Shown here in pieces: positions 16,573 to 26,055 of a DNA stretch of 30,000 bases. Every line of letters begins with the position of its first letter. The stretch's first letter is position 1. Where the stretch lies: contig CAJNDS010002422.1 of NCBI GenBank assembly GCA_905221605.1, positions 321,376-351,375 on the forward strand. Reading direction: 5' to 3'. Under the pieces are notes generated by a model. It was not told where the DNA came from. It worked only from the letters and a program-made list of their open reading frames with translations, and did no database searches. The stretch is from Symbiodinium natans (Eukaryota; Sar; Dinophyceae; Suessiales; Symbiodiniaceae). Position numbers and translations under genes: made by a program.

Positions 16573-17274
16573 GCCCAGTAAACTCCTAAGTCCTCAGCCC
16601 AATAGCCTGCCGCCAGTTCTTGCAGCCCTGGAAAAGGGGGGCGTGGAGGAGCTCTGCTGGCTGAGGAAGCTTTCCAGGGTAGTCCCACCCAGGCCCAGCA
16701 AGCGGAATCTACCCCACGGGAGCTTGTGCCCCTAAACCCTAAACCCGGGCCCTGGAGACTGCCCCTGAATAGCTGCACTCTAGGTTTCACTGTAGGGTCC
16801 CATGGAAGACATACCCATGGATGCTGGTTGTTGGAAAGCCGGCCAGTGGGCAGCACACTGTCGGTTGGTTTGTCACGGAAACTCCCTGTGCAACGGTGCC
16901 CCCAATAGCCCCAATGCCTAAAACCTCAACCCTCCCAAGCCCTAAGCCGAACTCCAGAGCAGTGCCCAAACTACTTTTGCTTCAGAACCACCCAAAAAGT
17001 AAAAATGAAAATCCCTTTCTTGCCCTTATAAGGAAGATTATTATTCTTCTTCTTCTTATAAGAAAAATGATTCTTTTTTTATGTAAAACAAAATATGTTG
17101 GGGGGTCCTAAGCAATTAGCAGCAAAGGGAACGCAATTTCCTCGACTCTTTGTAAAGCGACAGCCGGACGGATCGATCGCCAGCGGCAGCCTGCCTAACG
17201 ACAGAGGCCGGGATGAAACCAGCTGCCCTGTTTCAAAAGGCCTGGAAGTTTGATTAATGCAGGAGCCTAGAGTT
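16573..17274. other. Spacer
   Basis: GC-rich at first, with two short CCCTAAA pieces near 16734; then AT-rich with a (TTC)n/TTATAAG stretch at 17038-17075. Overlapping frames on both strands at 16569-17111 are not recognised. Confidence 0.4.
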
Positions 17275-17545
17275 TAGGGTTTAAGGTTTAGGGTTTAGGG
17301 TTTAGGGTTTAGGGTTTAGAGTTCAGCTAGTTAGTTGCAAGTATCATCGCCCTGGAATCGCTGGTTCTCATCTTGCCAACAGGGCGGATAGGCCTCAAAA
17401 CCGGCCCTCCACACCCCAAGACCCCCGAAAGCCCAGATGTTGAGCTCCCAAGTTGCATACCCCCAACCCGAATCAAGGGATTAAGACTCGGGTTTAGGGC
17501 TATAACCCTAAACCCTGAACCCTAAACCCTAAACCCTAAACCCTA
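17275..17545. repeat. TTTAGGG tract and CCCTAAA tract, converging
   Basis: 17275-17321 TTTAGGG-type; 17503-17545 CCCTAAA; 180 bp of spacer between them, an intron-like arrangement. Confidence 0.85.
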
Positions 17546-17549
17546 CCCC

Positions 17550-17637
17550 GAAGGTTGTACCCTGAAGGGTTCCCCCTAATTTGCTCCTAATATGGCCTTT
17601 ATGCTAGCTTAAGGATCTCCGAGAAGGGTCCCCCAGA
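17550..17637 (+). repeat. Dispersed repeat, same family as 1990-2054
   Basis: GAAGGTTGTACCCTGAAGGG, TTCCCCCTAAT, GCTCCTAATATGGCCTTTAT, CTTAAGGATCT and AAGGGTCCCCC in order. The outer blocks are partly inverted copies of each other. Confidence 0.5.
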
Positions 17638-17865
17638 CCGGATACAACCTTAAGGGTCCAAGGTACAAACCCCTAGACCCAAACGCCCCAACTTCCAGGT
17701 TTGTTTTGAAGCTGAGTCGACGTCTCACCTTCTTATAGAAGACGCTGTAGGGCCTCAGGCGGGAAGCAGTAGCCCGCGAGGCGTGTAGGATGACTTTTGA
17801 AAGCAAAGTCCAGTTTCAACACATGAGCCCCAAGACGAGTGCAGCCCTCTCAAAGACCTCCCTGA

Positions 17866-18063
17866 ACCCTAAGCCCTAAGCCCGAAGCCCTAAGCCCTAA
17901 GCCCTCAACCTTAAACCCTAAACCCTAAACCGTCAACATAAACCTAAACCTAAACCCTAAACCACCCGTTTAGGAACCCAGGCTTTCTTGCTAAAAGAAA
18001 GCCAAGGCCTGAGCTACATGCCCAACCTGATATGAAGCAGGGTTTAGGGTTTAGGGTTTAAGG
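17866..18063. repeat. Degenerate CCCTAAA tract then short TTTAGGG tract
   Basis: 17866-17965 mixes CCCTAAG, CCCTAAA and CCTAAA units; 18038-18063 is TTTAGGG x3. Confidence 0.85.
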
Positions 18064-18070
18064 ATTTTTG

Positions 18071-18170
18071 TGAGTTTCCGAAAATAGGGGTACCCTTTTT
18101 GGGGGGTCCTGTTAAGGGGATTCTATTCTATTTGGGGTATAAAAGCGGTACCCCTATTTTGCAAAATTGG
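18071..18170. repeat. Small inverted repeat
   Basis: AAAATAGGGGTACC (18081-18094) is the exact reverse complement of GGTACCCCTATTTT (18147-18160), around a loop with GGGGGGTCCT and TTTGGGGTATAAAAG. This is the better preserved copy of the 531-612 family. Confidence 0.6.
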
Positions 18171-18479
18171 TAAGGGTATCTAGTGGGTGTCCTTGTGCGG
18201 ATACCAGTGATATAAACCCTACTTCATATGCAGAGTAAACTTAACATTCGCCACAGCGAGCGCAACCTTCAGACTCTTTTCAGTCGCGGGCTCACGCGAA
18301 TCGGACATCTCTGGGCAGGCCTTTTCTCTCTCTTCTCCCCCTGTGTCCTAGACTTCTACTTGACGTCCCCGGTCTCATCCAAACCTTAGCAAAAAAAGTG
18401 ACTTAAGCTTCTGAGACCCTAAGGGCCGGAATTGAAAAACCCTACACCCCAAAACCCCCAAAAGCCCCGAATGCCACAG

Positions 18480-18576
18480 AATGACCTGGCTGCTTCTCCC
18501 AAATCACGGAAATCTGAGGAGACTGCCTTCCCCAGAGCTGTCTCGCAGCAAACCGGTTGGCTCGATTCGGAGCAAG
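18480..18576 (+). CDS. Candidate internal exon, unknown gene
   Basis: Open as NDLAASPKSRKSEETAFPRA... between GCCACAG (ends 18479) and a GTTTAGGG donor-like border (18577). To the left is a C-rich degenerate telomeric stretch (ACCCTACACCCC), to the right a TTTAGGG array. The frame also stays open into the array, which carries no stop in that register, so openness past 18577 is uninformative. Confidence 0.35.
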
Positions 18577-18601
18577 GTTTAGGGGAGTTTAGCGGTTTCG
18601 G

Positions 18602-18650
18602 GGGTTTAGGGTTTAGGGTTTAGAGTTTAGGGTTTAGGGTTTAGGGTTTA
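18602..18650 (+). repeat. TTTAGGG tract
   Basis: Seven units, one TTTAGAG, right of the candidate exon 18480-18576. Confidence 0.9.
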
Positions 18651-18965
18651 GCCTTTAGGAGCAGCTGCTCCCTGGAAGTTCCCAGCGGACTATTTCCGGG
18701 AGCCACGTCTCACGCAATTCGGGAAGAGCTCACGAGGCCTTCCTTGGTACAACCCAGTAAACTCGCCAGAAGCAAAGACCTAAACCCTAAGCCCTCTAAG
18801 CCCCTAAGCCCTATGCGCCAAGTGTTTGCAAGTTGCAGGTGTACCTGTCCGTCTCACATGCCACATATGCCAGGGGCGCTCCGAGGCACTTATTTGTTTT
18901 TTTGAACAGGTCGGCTGCCGGCGAAGGCTGGTTTGAACTCTGAAGACACCCCAAGAAAATACGCT

Positions 18966-19092
18966 ACGCCCTAAACCCTAAACCCTAAACCCTAAACCCT
19001 AAACCCTAAACCCTAAACCCTAAACCCTAAACCCTAGACCCTAGACCCTAGACCCTAGACCCTAAAACCTAAACCCTAAACCCTAAACCCTA
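18966..19092 (-). repeat. CCCTAAA array
   Basis: Contains a homogeneous block of four CCCTAGA units (19033-19061). Confidence 0.95.
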
Positions 19093-19242
19093 CACGCCCT
19101 AACCTTGTGAAGGCGCGGAGGTCCTCAACGCCCTCTAATGACCCCGCCCGAAAGCCCTGAAGCCCTGCACCCTAAAGCCCGAATTGTCAGTAAAAGGGGG
19201 GACATCCCCCCCCAGCCGGCAAGCCTTAGAATGTCTGGGTCC

Positions 19243-19372
19243 GAAACCCGAAACCCTAAACCCTAACCCTAAACCCTAAACCCTAAACCCTAAACCCTAA
19301 ACCCTAAACCCTAAACCCTGAACCCTAAACCCTGAACCCTGAACCCTAAGCCCTAAACCCTAAACCCTACAG
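19243..19372 (-). repeat. CCCTAAA array
   Basis: Includes CCCTGAA variants near 19317-19345 and a CCCTAA hexamer at the left. Confidence 0.95.
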
Positions 19373-19445
19373 CCCTAGCACCCTTGAGTTCTGAATGGAG
19401 TTCCTCACAGCCGCAGTAGCCCAGAAGCCTGCGGCCAGATGTGGA

Positions 19446-19807
19446 GTTTAGGGTTTAGGGTTTCGGGTTTAGGGTGTGTTACGTTCTGGGTTGCTCGCTA
19501 GGCTCCGGGGCCTCACCTTATTTTTTTATAACCGGCCCCTCTGCCCGGGTCGCTCGCAACGCCGCGTGGCGGTAAGCCCACCCCAAGCCACCCGGCATAT
19601 CTATTTTAGGGTTTAGTTCCTAAAGTTTTGTTTTTGCTTTTCCAGCGGGGGCATGCTGTGTCCGTGCGCACGCTGTTTCTGCACCGTCCCGATCTGAGCC
19701 TCGCGGGGGCACGGCTGCAAAGAGGTGAAGTTGTGGAAAACGCTGCCCCTAGGCTGTGAAAGGTGAAAGGTCGGGGGGATAGCCCTTCATCATCAAAGTC
19801 GGGACGG
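19446..19807 (+). other. Short TTTAGGG tract and unique spacer
   Basis: TTTAGGG x4 at 19446-19477. The rest is GC-rich, with a minus-strand 74-codon frame (19606-19830) that runs into the repeat block and is not recognised. Confidence 0.4.
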
Positions 19808-20280
19808 GCTTGTTTGAAGGCGTTTGGCATCCCTCATCTGCCTTCACGGAAGGCGTCTGTCAAGTATCTCACAGATTGGTTTGGGTTACCGTAGGGGTAC
19901 CGTTGCCCCCGGGCCAGCGTCGCGACGTGCTTCTTTGAGGGCGTTTGGCATCCCTTGTCTGCGACCCTCGTTTGCCAGCACGGAAACCATCGACACAAAG
20001 CAGTTTGGGTTACCGAAGGGGTAGCGCTGCCCCTCGACCGTCCCGACACGACTCTCCCTGGACCTAGTGTGAGAAGGTCGTGGGGGTGGCCCATTGGTTT
20101 GGGTTACCGCAGGGGTACCGTTGCCCTTCGACTTCTTTGAAGGCGTTTGGCATCCTTTGCCAGCACGGAAACCATCGACACAAAGCAGTTGGGGTTAGCG
20201 CTGCCCCTGAATCGGGCCAGCGTCCCGATACGACTCTCCCTTGACCAAGACTAGGCTGTGAAAAGGTCGTGGGGGTCGAC
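19808..20280 (+). repeat. Diverged ~120-200-bp tandem repeat block
   Basis: Three units start at about 19808, 19929 and 20131 with CTTnTTTGAAGGCGTTTGGCAT. Shared parts include GGTTTGGGTTACCG-AGGGGTA, CAGCACGGAAACCATCGACA and GAAAAGGTCGTGGGGG. Units differ in length by internal gain or loss. ORFs here are byproducts of the repeat. Confidence 0.7.
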
Positions 20281-20439
20281 TCTCGCCTCCCATTCCTCCC
20301 ATGCCTCTGGAGGTTACCGCAAGCCTTTGTGAGGGCCTGCTAGGGCCTCCCAGAACCAGCGATTTCAGTACTAGAGATTCGCATTTTCATTGTGGGTCCA
20401 GGCCAATCCTGGGGTCCCGGGGCTTGGAGAAGCTTTGTT

Positions 20440-20712
20440 GTGAACACAAAAGAAATGAACAGCCCAAAAAGTTCAAAAATCTGGCCTGGGAGAAGCAAAG
20501 GCTCAGAAAATAGCCTGGGAGAAGCTCAAAGAAAAAACTCAGAAATGGTCCGCGAGGAGCCAAAAAAACCCAGAAATGGTTGGAAGGAGCCCAGAAAAGG
20601 CTCAGGAATGGTCTCAGGAGGAGCCCAAAAAGGCTCAAAAATGGTCGGGGGAGCCTACAAGGCTCGAAAGGGGAGAAGCAAGCCAAGAAATGGTTTGAAA
20701 AAGGCTCAGAGG
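20440..20712 (+). repeat. Diverged ~36-40-bp tandem repeat
   Basis: Repeated GGAGCCCAAAAAGGCTCA-AAATGG-type units, about seven. The minus strand is open across it and would read as repeated Pro-Phe-Leu-Ser-Leu-Phe, a sign of repeat structure rather than a gene. Confidence 0.65.
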
Positions 20713-20744
20713 GCGGTCTGAGCCCGGCAACGTCCTTGACAGGG

Positions 20745-20875
20745 GCCCGGGTTGCACCAGCAAGTCCTTGGTGGGGGCCCAGGTTGCACGAGCAACGGTC
20801 CTTGGGGGGGGGCCCAGGTTGCACCAGCAACGGTCCTTGGGGGGGGGGCAGGTTGCACCAGCAAAAGGTCTTGGG
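20745..20875 (+). repeat. ~35-bp G-rich tandem repeat
   Basis: Four units of GGGCCCAGGTTGCACCAGCA followed by ACGGTCCTTGG and a G run of 5-10. Homopolymer G length differs among units. Confidence 0.75.
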
Positions 20876-20879
20876 TTTA

Positions 20880-21286
20880 GGGTCTTTACCTTTGACACTC
20901 AAAGGCTCGACCGCCTTGACGGCCAGTGTGGGCCTTACCTTGCCTTGGAGCGTCCAGCAGCCCCAGCTTTACCTGGGCTGCACGTTCAGTGCTCTCAGGT
21001 CGCTCGCGAAGCTCGGACGGCTTCGGGCTCTCAAGTGTTGGTAGCGAGCCCTCAGCAAAGACTTTAGGGTTAAGGGTTAACACGTTGAGGGTGTCTACAG
21101 GGTTTTCAGGAGTTTGGTTCAGGACTTTGGGGGTTTCTACGGTTCTTCGGGTCTTAGGGTGTAGGCGTATACGGGCTCAGGGTGAAGCTCCACGCGACAA
21201 GCAAAGCTCATAAACCCAGGGACAGCGCCCACAGAGCAGCTCAAGACCAAAAAGAACTCTTGCAGATCGGCTTCCTAAGTTATAAA
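20880..21286. other. Spacer without a recognised gene
   Basis: Overlapping frames on both strands (20886-21213); Leu, Ser and Arg rich, no domain seen. Confidence 0.4.
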
Positions 21287-21641
21287 CCCTAAAACCCTAA
21301 ACCCTAAACCCTAAAACCCTAAACCCTATTTAATTACATCCCAAATCCGGGATCTTCGGGGGTTTGGGATGCGGGTGCTGATCAATCCTGAACCTGAAGC
21401 CCTGAAGCCAGCAAACATCTATGTGGTCTAGGATTCAGGGCTGCAGGTTTCCTTGAGGGTTCTTAAGTTTGATTAGGGTTTAGGGTTCAGGATTATGGGC
21501 TTAGGGTTTGGGGCTCTAGGATTTTGGGGTTTCCTAAAGCCCAAGCCCCAAGCCCCCAAGTCCTGAATCCTTTCAGAAACCCTAAACCCTGACCCTAAAC
21601 CTTAAATCCTAAACCCTAAACCCTAAACCCTAAACCCCAAA
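21287..21641. repeat. CCCTAAA tracts around a degenerate T-strand region
   Basis: CCCTAAA at 21287-21329 and 21579-21641; degenerate TTTAGGG-like sequence at 21475-21530. Confidence 0.85.
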
Positions 21642-21746
21642 CCCAATTCCGAGAACTGACATCGCTCATCTCGGCTCTTGCCTAGAGAAGTCAACCCAGG
21701 GTTGATCCTCAGCGCGAGTTGGGTCGAGGCCAATCGGTCCAATATG

Positions 21747-21897
21747 GGGGCCTTCATAATTAGAACAGGGTTTTGGGGTCCCTTTTTAAGGATCTGTAAG
21801 GGAAAATAAAGGCCACATTAGGAGTATATTAAGGGGAACCGAAGCAGCGCTTCTGGTAGCTATAGGGGCCTTAATTATTAGAACAGGGTTTCGGGGG
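21747..21897 (-). repeat. Dispersed repeat with ~120-bp direct repeat
   Basis: A 32-bp segment (GGGGCCTT...ATTAGAACAGGG) occurs at 21747-21778 and again at 21865-21897. Between them the reverse complement carries GGTTCCCCTTAATA, CTCCTAATGTGGCCTTTAT and AGATCCTTAAAAAGGGACC, the same blocks as 17550-17637. Confidence 0.5.
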
Positions 21898-22262
21898 GTG
21901 ATTATGGTATATAAAGGGACCATAAGGTAACATTATTAGAAAAAACTATTCCGACTCCTATATTCGGCTTGAGAGTTCAGGGTTTGGGATCTCGGGGGTT
22001 CGAGGTGTTTTTGAAGGCCAGTTTGGGGCTTCGGATGGGGTTGACGTTTCGGGGTCTGGAGTCGGCGTGGGAGTTTAGGGGTTTAGGGTTGAGGGATTTG
22101 GAGTTTGGGACGTTTCGATTAGAGCTTTAGGGTTTGCTGTTCAAGTGTGTAATGGCTGATGCCTCTTCTTCCGTATCTAGCTGGAAGATAAACAAGCATC
22201 CTCTCCCTTGGGAGGGTTGAGACTCGGGAGCTTAACAGGCGAGCTTATGTCTGAGTGCGCTA
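21898..22262. other. Spacer with decayed TTTAGGG-like sequence
   Basis: GGGTTTGGG-type decayed telomeric sequence at 21970-22135, then unique sequence. No gene seen. Confidence 0.4.
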
Positions 22263-22337
22263 GCCCTAAACCCTAAACCCTAAATCCTAAACCCTAAACC
22301 CTAAACCCTAAACCCTAAACCCTAAACCCTAAACCCT
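22263..22337 (-). repeat. CCCTAAA array left of candidate exon
   Basis: Ten units ending in CCCTAG, which forms the acceptor-like border. Confidence 0.95.
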
Positions 22338-22339
22338 AG

Positions 22340-22433
22340 AGCCACTGCAGAGGCCGAAGCGATGAGCGCGAAGTTCGCCAAGGCCACGGAAGATGCGAAG
22401 AAGCCGGGCGCCCTGGAACACCCGTACGCCTGA
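22340..22433 (+). CDS. Candidate terminal exon, unknown gene
   Basis: Thirty open codons end in TGA at 22431-22433 and encode a Lys, Ala and Glu rich tail ending in KKPGALEHPYA. The codons favour G or C in third position, like the aquaporin exons. The exon starts where a CCCTAAA array ends in CCCTAG (acceptor-like at 22338-22339), and a TTTAGGG array begins within a few bases of the stop. Alternative acceptors are CTGCAG (22350) or GCAGAG before G (22352). I do not recognise the protein. A start at the internal ATG (22362) would leave only 23 residues, so a terminal exon is more likely than a complete gene. Confidence 0.5.
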
Positions 22434-22603
22434 ATTAGGGTTTAGGGTTTAGGATTTAGGGTTTAGGGTTTAGGATTTAGGGTTTAGGGTGTTAGGGTTT
22501 AGGTTATAGGGTTTAGGGTGTAGGGTTTAGGGTTTAGGGTTTAGGGTTTAGGGTTTAGGGTTCAGGGTTTAGGGTTTAGAGTTTAGGGTTTAGGGTTTAG
22601 GGT
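22434..22603 (+). repeat. TTTAGGG array right of candidate exon
   Basis: About 24 units with ATTTAGG, TGTAGGG and TTATAGG variants. Confidence 0.95.
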
Positions 22604-22704
22604 ACCGGAAACAAGGGTCGTCATCGCGACTGACATGGGGTGTTGTTTCATATTGGGATCTTTTCATTGTTGTATTCATATGTTTGTAATGTTAAGCGAC
22701 ATAA

Positions 22705-22746
22705 CTCTCTCTCTCTCTCTGTTTTTCTTCTCTCTCTCTCTTTCTA
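22705..22746 (+). repeat. (CT)n microsatellite / polypyrimidine tract
   Basis: CTCTCT runs broken by GTTTTTCTT, ending just before TATGTAG. May serve as the polypyrimidine tract of the candidate exon at 22752. Confidence 0.85.
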
Positions 22747-22751
22747 TGTAG

Positions 22752-22831
22752 TTGCAATGATTGGATACAGGCCGGTCGACGGCCATGCCCTGCATAAGCA
22801 GTGTACGATGTTGCTCGGGAATGTTGTTTGA
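22752..22831 (+). CDS. Candidate terminal exon behind a strong polypyrimidine tract
   Basis: A 45-bp CT-rich tract (22705-22746, mostly CTCTCT) is followed by TATGTAG and then an open frame AMIGYRPVDGHALHKQ... ending in TGA at 22829-22831. The tract plus TAG is the best textbook 3' splice site in the window. I do not recognise the product. The tract may be only a microsatellite, so this is a possibility rather than a firm call. Confidence 0.35.
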
Positions 22832-22869
22832 AGGTTGAGAGGCACTAGTAAGTAGGGGCAGCTAGCCAC

Positions 22870-23558
22870 GAAACACACTCAACCCGAAACCCTAAACCTA
22901 AACCCCAAACCGTGAAGCTTTCAGGTATCAGGTGCCTTTTGCCCTAAACCCTGAGTTAGGGTTTGGGGTTTGGGGTTTAGGGTTTAGGGTTTAGGGTTTG
23001 GGACTTAGGGCCAGAGTTTAAAGAGGTTTAGGCCCTATGACCCTATGACGCCCAAGCCCCAGGTATGCCGAGCAGCATGAGCTGGAACGAACAGCCGGGT
23101 TGCCCAGGTGAACGGGTGGAGGGTTTGGGGTCCAGGCATTCTTCATCCTTGGGTTTCGGGTCGGGGGAAGGATCGAGCTCGAGAGTGTTGGGGTTCTTCC
23201 GGGTACAACAGGCAGAATCCCAACCATGCCTCCTTGCTCAGTCAGAAGCACCGGAAAGGATGGGATCTGAGGTGTTCAGATCTCAGCAACCCTACTTGGA
23301 AGCCCTTTAGACTTAGCCAGTAGGGGTAGTAAGGTGGGTTTCTAGGGGTTTATGTAGACGTACTAAGTCAAACTGAAGATACAACCCAACTCCTCCACCA
23401 GCAGGACCAGCAAGAGTCCACAAGGGGGGTTTGGTTGTTGGGTTATAGGGTTCCCAGGGAAGCTGAGGGAGCCTTAGGGAGTAGTCGGGAGTCTTAGGGA
23501 GCCTTGGGTTATATACCCCCCCTTGAACACCCCAAGCTTAAGAACCCTATAATTGGGT
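22870..23558. other. Mostly unique spacer with small tracts
   Basis: Short CCCTAAA and TTTAGGG pieces at 22885-23000, the inverted relic 23292-23378, and overlapping 71-81-codon frames at 23018-23323 that I do not recognise. Confidence 0.4.
23292..23378. repeat. Inverted-repeat relic, TACTTGGAAGC family
   Basis: TACTTGGAAGCCCTTTAGAC at the left and GTAGACGTACTAAGTCAAAC at the right match the two arms of 27262-27414. Confidence 0.45.
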
Positions 23559-24443
23559 AAACCCTAAACCCTAAACCCTAAACCCTAAACCCTAAACCCT
23601 AAACCCTAAACCCTAAACCCTAAACCCTAAACCCTAAACCCTAAACCCTAAACCCTAAACCCTAAACCCTAAACCCTAAACCCTTTTGTTTGGGTTTGGT
23701 TCGAGGTCACACACATGGTCAACAACCTCATGGCCACAAAGCCGGAGGAGCTGCGTCCGAGAAGCCAGCCGGGGGTTTCGGCTCATGAAGGGTCTAAACC
23801 CTTTAACCCTAAACCCTTTAACCCTAAACCCTTTAGCCCTAAACCCTAAACCCTAAACCCTAAACCCTAAACCCTAAGCCCTAAACCCTAAACCCTAAGC
23901 CCTAAACCCTAAACCCTAAACCCCAAACCCTAAACCCTAAACCCTAAACCCTAAACCCTAAACCCTAAACCCTAAACCCTAAACCCTAAACCCTAAACCC
24001 TAAACCCTACATTAGGGCACTTACCGGGCTTGTAAGTGGGTTGTAAGTACAATTAGAGTCGGTTAACAGGTACCAATGAACCTCGAAGTAGGGGTGATTC
24101 TGCTGCCGTGAAAAAAAAACTTCTCCACTTCAAGGAAAGGCCACTGCTCCAAGCATCGGGTGCGCAACAAAAAGGGTGAGAGCCAGAAGCCATGGCCCTA
24201 AACCCTAAACCCTAAACCCTAAACCCTAAACCCTAAACCCTAAACCCTAAACCCTAAACCCTAAACCCTAAACCCTAAACCCTAAACCCTAAACCCTAAA
24301 CCCTAAACCCTAAACCCTAAACCCTAAACCCTAAACCCTAAACCCTAACACTAAAACCTAAACCCTAAACCCTAAACCCTAAACCCTAAACCCTAAACCC
24401 TAAACCCTAAACCCTAAACCCTAAACCCTAAACCCTAAACCCT
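23559..24443 (-). repeat. Three long CCCTAAA arrays
   Basis: 23559-23685; 23796-24008, which begins with three CCCTTTAACCCTAAA 15-mers; and 24196-24443. Two unique islands separate them (23686-23795 and 24009-24195). Confidence 0.95.
23706..23790 (+). CDS. Candidate exon between two CCCTAAA arrays
   Basis: After TTCGAG an open frame reads VTHMVNNLMATKPEELRPRS... for 28 codons before the next array. Pro and Glu rich; codon choice resembles coding sequence. No good donor is visible at its right edge, and both neighbours are CCCTAAA arrays, so it does not fit the C-left/T-right pattern. Confidence 0.25.
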
Positions 24444-24474
24444 CTCTTACTATGTATATTTAAACCCTAATGAC

Positions 24475-24725
24475 CTTCGTCGGCAAATGGTTTTTTTCCA
24501 CCCGGGGGGGGGGCCCTAACCCTGACCCCCTTCGTCGGCAAATGGTTTTTTTCCACCCGGGGGGGGCCCTAAACCCTGACCCCCTTCGTCGGCAAATGGT
24601 TTTTTTCCACCCGGGGGGGGCCCTAAACCCTGACCCCCTTCGTCGGCAAATGGTTTTTTTCCACCGGGGGGGGCCCTAAACCCTGACCCCCTTCGTCGGC
24701 AAATGGTTTTTTTCCACCCGGGGGC
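24475..24725 (+). repeat. 54-bp satellite, block 1 (five copies)
   Basis: The unit (53-55 bp) is CCCTAAACCCTGA plus CCCCCTTCGTCGGCAAATGG, a T7 run, CCACCC and a G7-G10 run. Copy starts vary only in the homopolymer lengths. Because 54 is a multiple of three, long repetitive ORFs arise on both strands; I do not regard them as genes. Confidence 0.9.
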
Positions 24726-24727
24726 CC

Positions 24728-24854
24728 CCCCAAAACACCCCAAATGAGGGGGACCCCAGGATCGGCCCCGGCCCCAGTTCAAAATGCGATTTTTTAGTAT
24801 TGAAATCGACGGTTCTGGGTGGCCTCCTGTTTTCTGGATTTTTGACCAAAACCG
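24728..24854 (+). repeat. 127-bp dispersed repeat, copy A
   Basis: Starts CCCCAAAACACCCCAAATGA and ends TGGATTTTTGACCAAAACCG. It sits between the two satellite blocks. Copies B (25331-25401, right part only) and C (25662-25800) are close matches. Confidence 0.8.
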
Positions 24855-24855
24855 G

Positions 24856-25276
24856 GGGGGGCCCTAAACCCTGACCCCCTTCGTCGGCAAATGGTTTTTT
24901 TCCACCCGGGGGGGGCCCTAAACCCTGACCCCCTTCGTCGGCAAATGGTTTTTTTCCACCCGGGGGGGGCCCTAAACCCTGACCCCCTTCGTCGGCAAAT
25001 GGTTTTTTTCCACCCGGGGGGGGCCCTAAACCCTGACCCCCTTCGTCGGCAAATGGTTTTTTTCCACCCGGGGGGGCCCTAAACCCTGACCCCCTTCGTC
25101 GGCAAATGGTTTTTTTCCACCCGGGGGGGGGCCCTAAACCCTGACCCCCTTCGTCGGCAAATGGTTTTTTTCCACCCGGGGGGGGCCCTAAACCCTGACC
25201 CCCTTCGTCGGCAAATGGTTTTTTCCACGCGGGGGGGCCCTAAACCCTGACCCCCTTCGTCGGCAAATGGTTTTTT
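24856..25276 (+). repeat. 54-bp satellite, block 2 (eight copies)
   Basis: Same unit as block 1, separated from it by one copy of the 127-bp dispersed repeat. The last copies have shortened T and G runs (for example CCACGCG near 25227). Confidence 0.9.
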
Positions 25277-25330
25277 CTATTTGGGGCATAGGGTTTAGGG
25301 CTCGTAGGGTTTGGGGCATAGGGTTTAGGG

Positions 25331-25401
25331 AGTACTGAAATCGACGGTTCTGGGTGGCTTCTCGTTTTCTGGATTTTTGACCAAAACCGAGCTTCACCGG
25401 C
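25331..25401 (+). repeat. 127-bp dispersed repeat, copy B (partial)
   Basis: Only the right half is present, from AGTACTGAAATCGACGGTTC to ACCAAAACCGAGCTTCACCGG, directly after a short TTTAGGG-like stretch. Confidence 0.75.
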
Positions 25402-25661
25402 TTCAGGATTTCAAGTTTTTTCACGTTCTGTCAAGGTTTTTCAAAGTTTTTCAATTTTTTTTAAGGTTTTCAAATGTTTTTCAGGGTGTTTCAGGGTTTT
25501 TAAAAACCCTCAATTCTGATGACGGGCCACCCCGGCGACCTTTTCACAGCCTAGTTTTGGTCAAGGGGGGGTCGTATTTTCCAGTTTTGAAAGCAAAATA
25601 GTCCTCGGAGACCCCCCCTTGCCTCAAACTCCGACCCCCCCTTGAGAGGGAAAGTTTGCCT
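25402..25661 (+). other. Spacer with TTTTTCAA-rich tract
   Basis: Rich in repeated TTTTTCA motifs (25418-25500), then a 50-bp segment (25521-25571) that is the reverse complement of the CTAGGCTGTGAAAAGGTCG repeat at 20241-20275. No gene seen. Confidence 0.6.
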
Positions 25662-25800
25662 CCCAAAACACCCCAAATGAGGGGGACCCCAGGATCGGCA
25701 AGGGTCCCAATTAAAAATGCGATTTTTTAGTACTGAAATCGACGGTTTTGGGTGGGCTCTCGTTTTCTGGATTTTTGACCAAAACCGAGCCTTCACCGAT
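25662..25800 (+). repeat. 127-bp dispersed repeat, copy C
   Basis: Nearly full-length, with CCCAAAACACCCCAAATGAG at the left and ACCAAAACCGAGCCTTCACC at the right. Copies B and C extend past copy A by the same GAGC-TTCACCG. Confidence 0.8.
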
Positions 25801-26055
25801 CGGGGCTTCTAAACCGTAGGGTTTAGGGCCCTAAGAGCATAAAGGGCTTATTGCGGGCATTAGATTAGATTTCGGGTTTTGGGTTCGTTAAAAACTAAAT
25901 ATTTTGGACCAATTGGACTTTGAGCTTTAAGCCTACCGGGAAAGTATTGAGTGAACTTTATATTTTCTCAATGTTATGGGTTTCTTGGGTGGGTGGGATT
26001 TTTTTCCAACGCTTGACAGGCTGCTTGACTAGTGAATGCTCGGACTTGAGATGCT
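25801..26055. other. AT-rich spacer
   Basis: One TTTAGGG-like piece near 25819, otherwise unique; no gene seen. Confidence 0.4.

Noticed and set aside
20387-20902. 171-codon minus-strand ORF
   Set aside because: Built from repeated Phe-Leu-Ser and Pro-Pro-Gln units of two tandem repeats; no normal protein composition.
24475-25276. CRISPR-like or repeat-protein reading of the 54-bp array
   Set aside because: There are no unique spacers, the units are continuous, and the host is eukaryotic. The ORFs exist because 54 is divisible by three.
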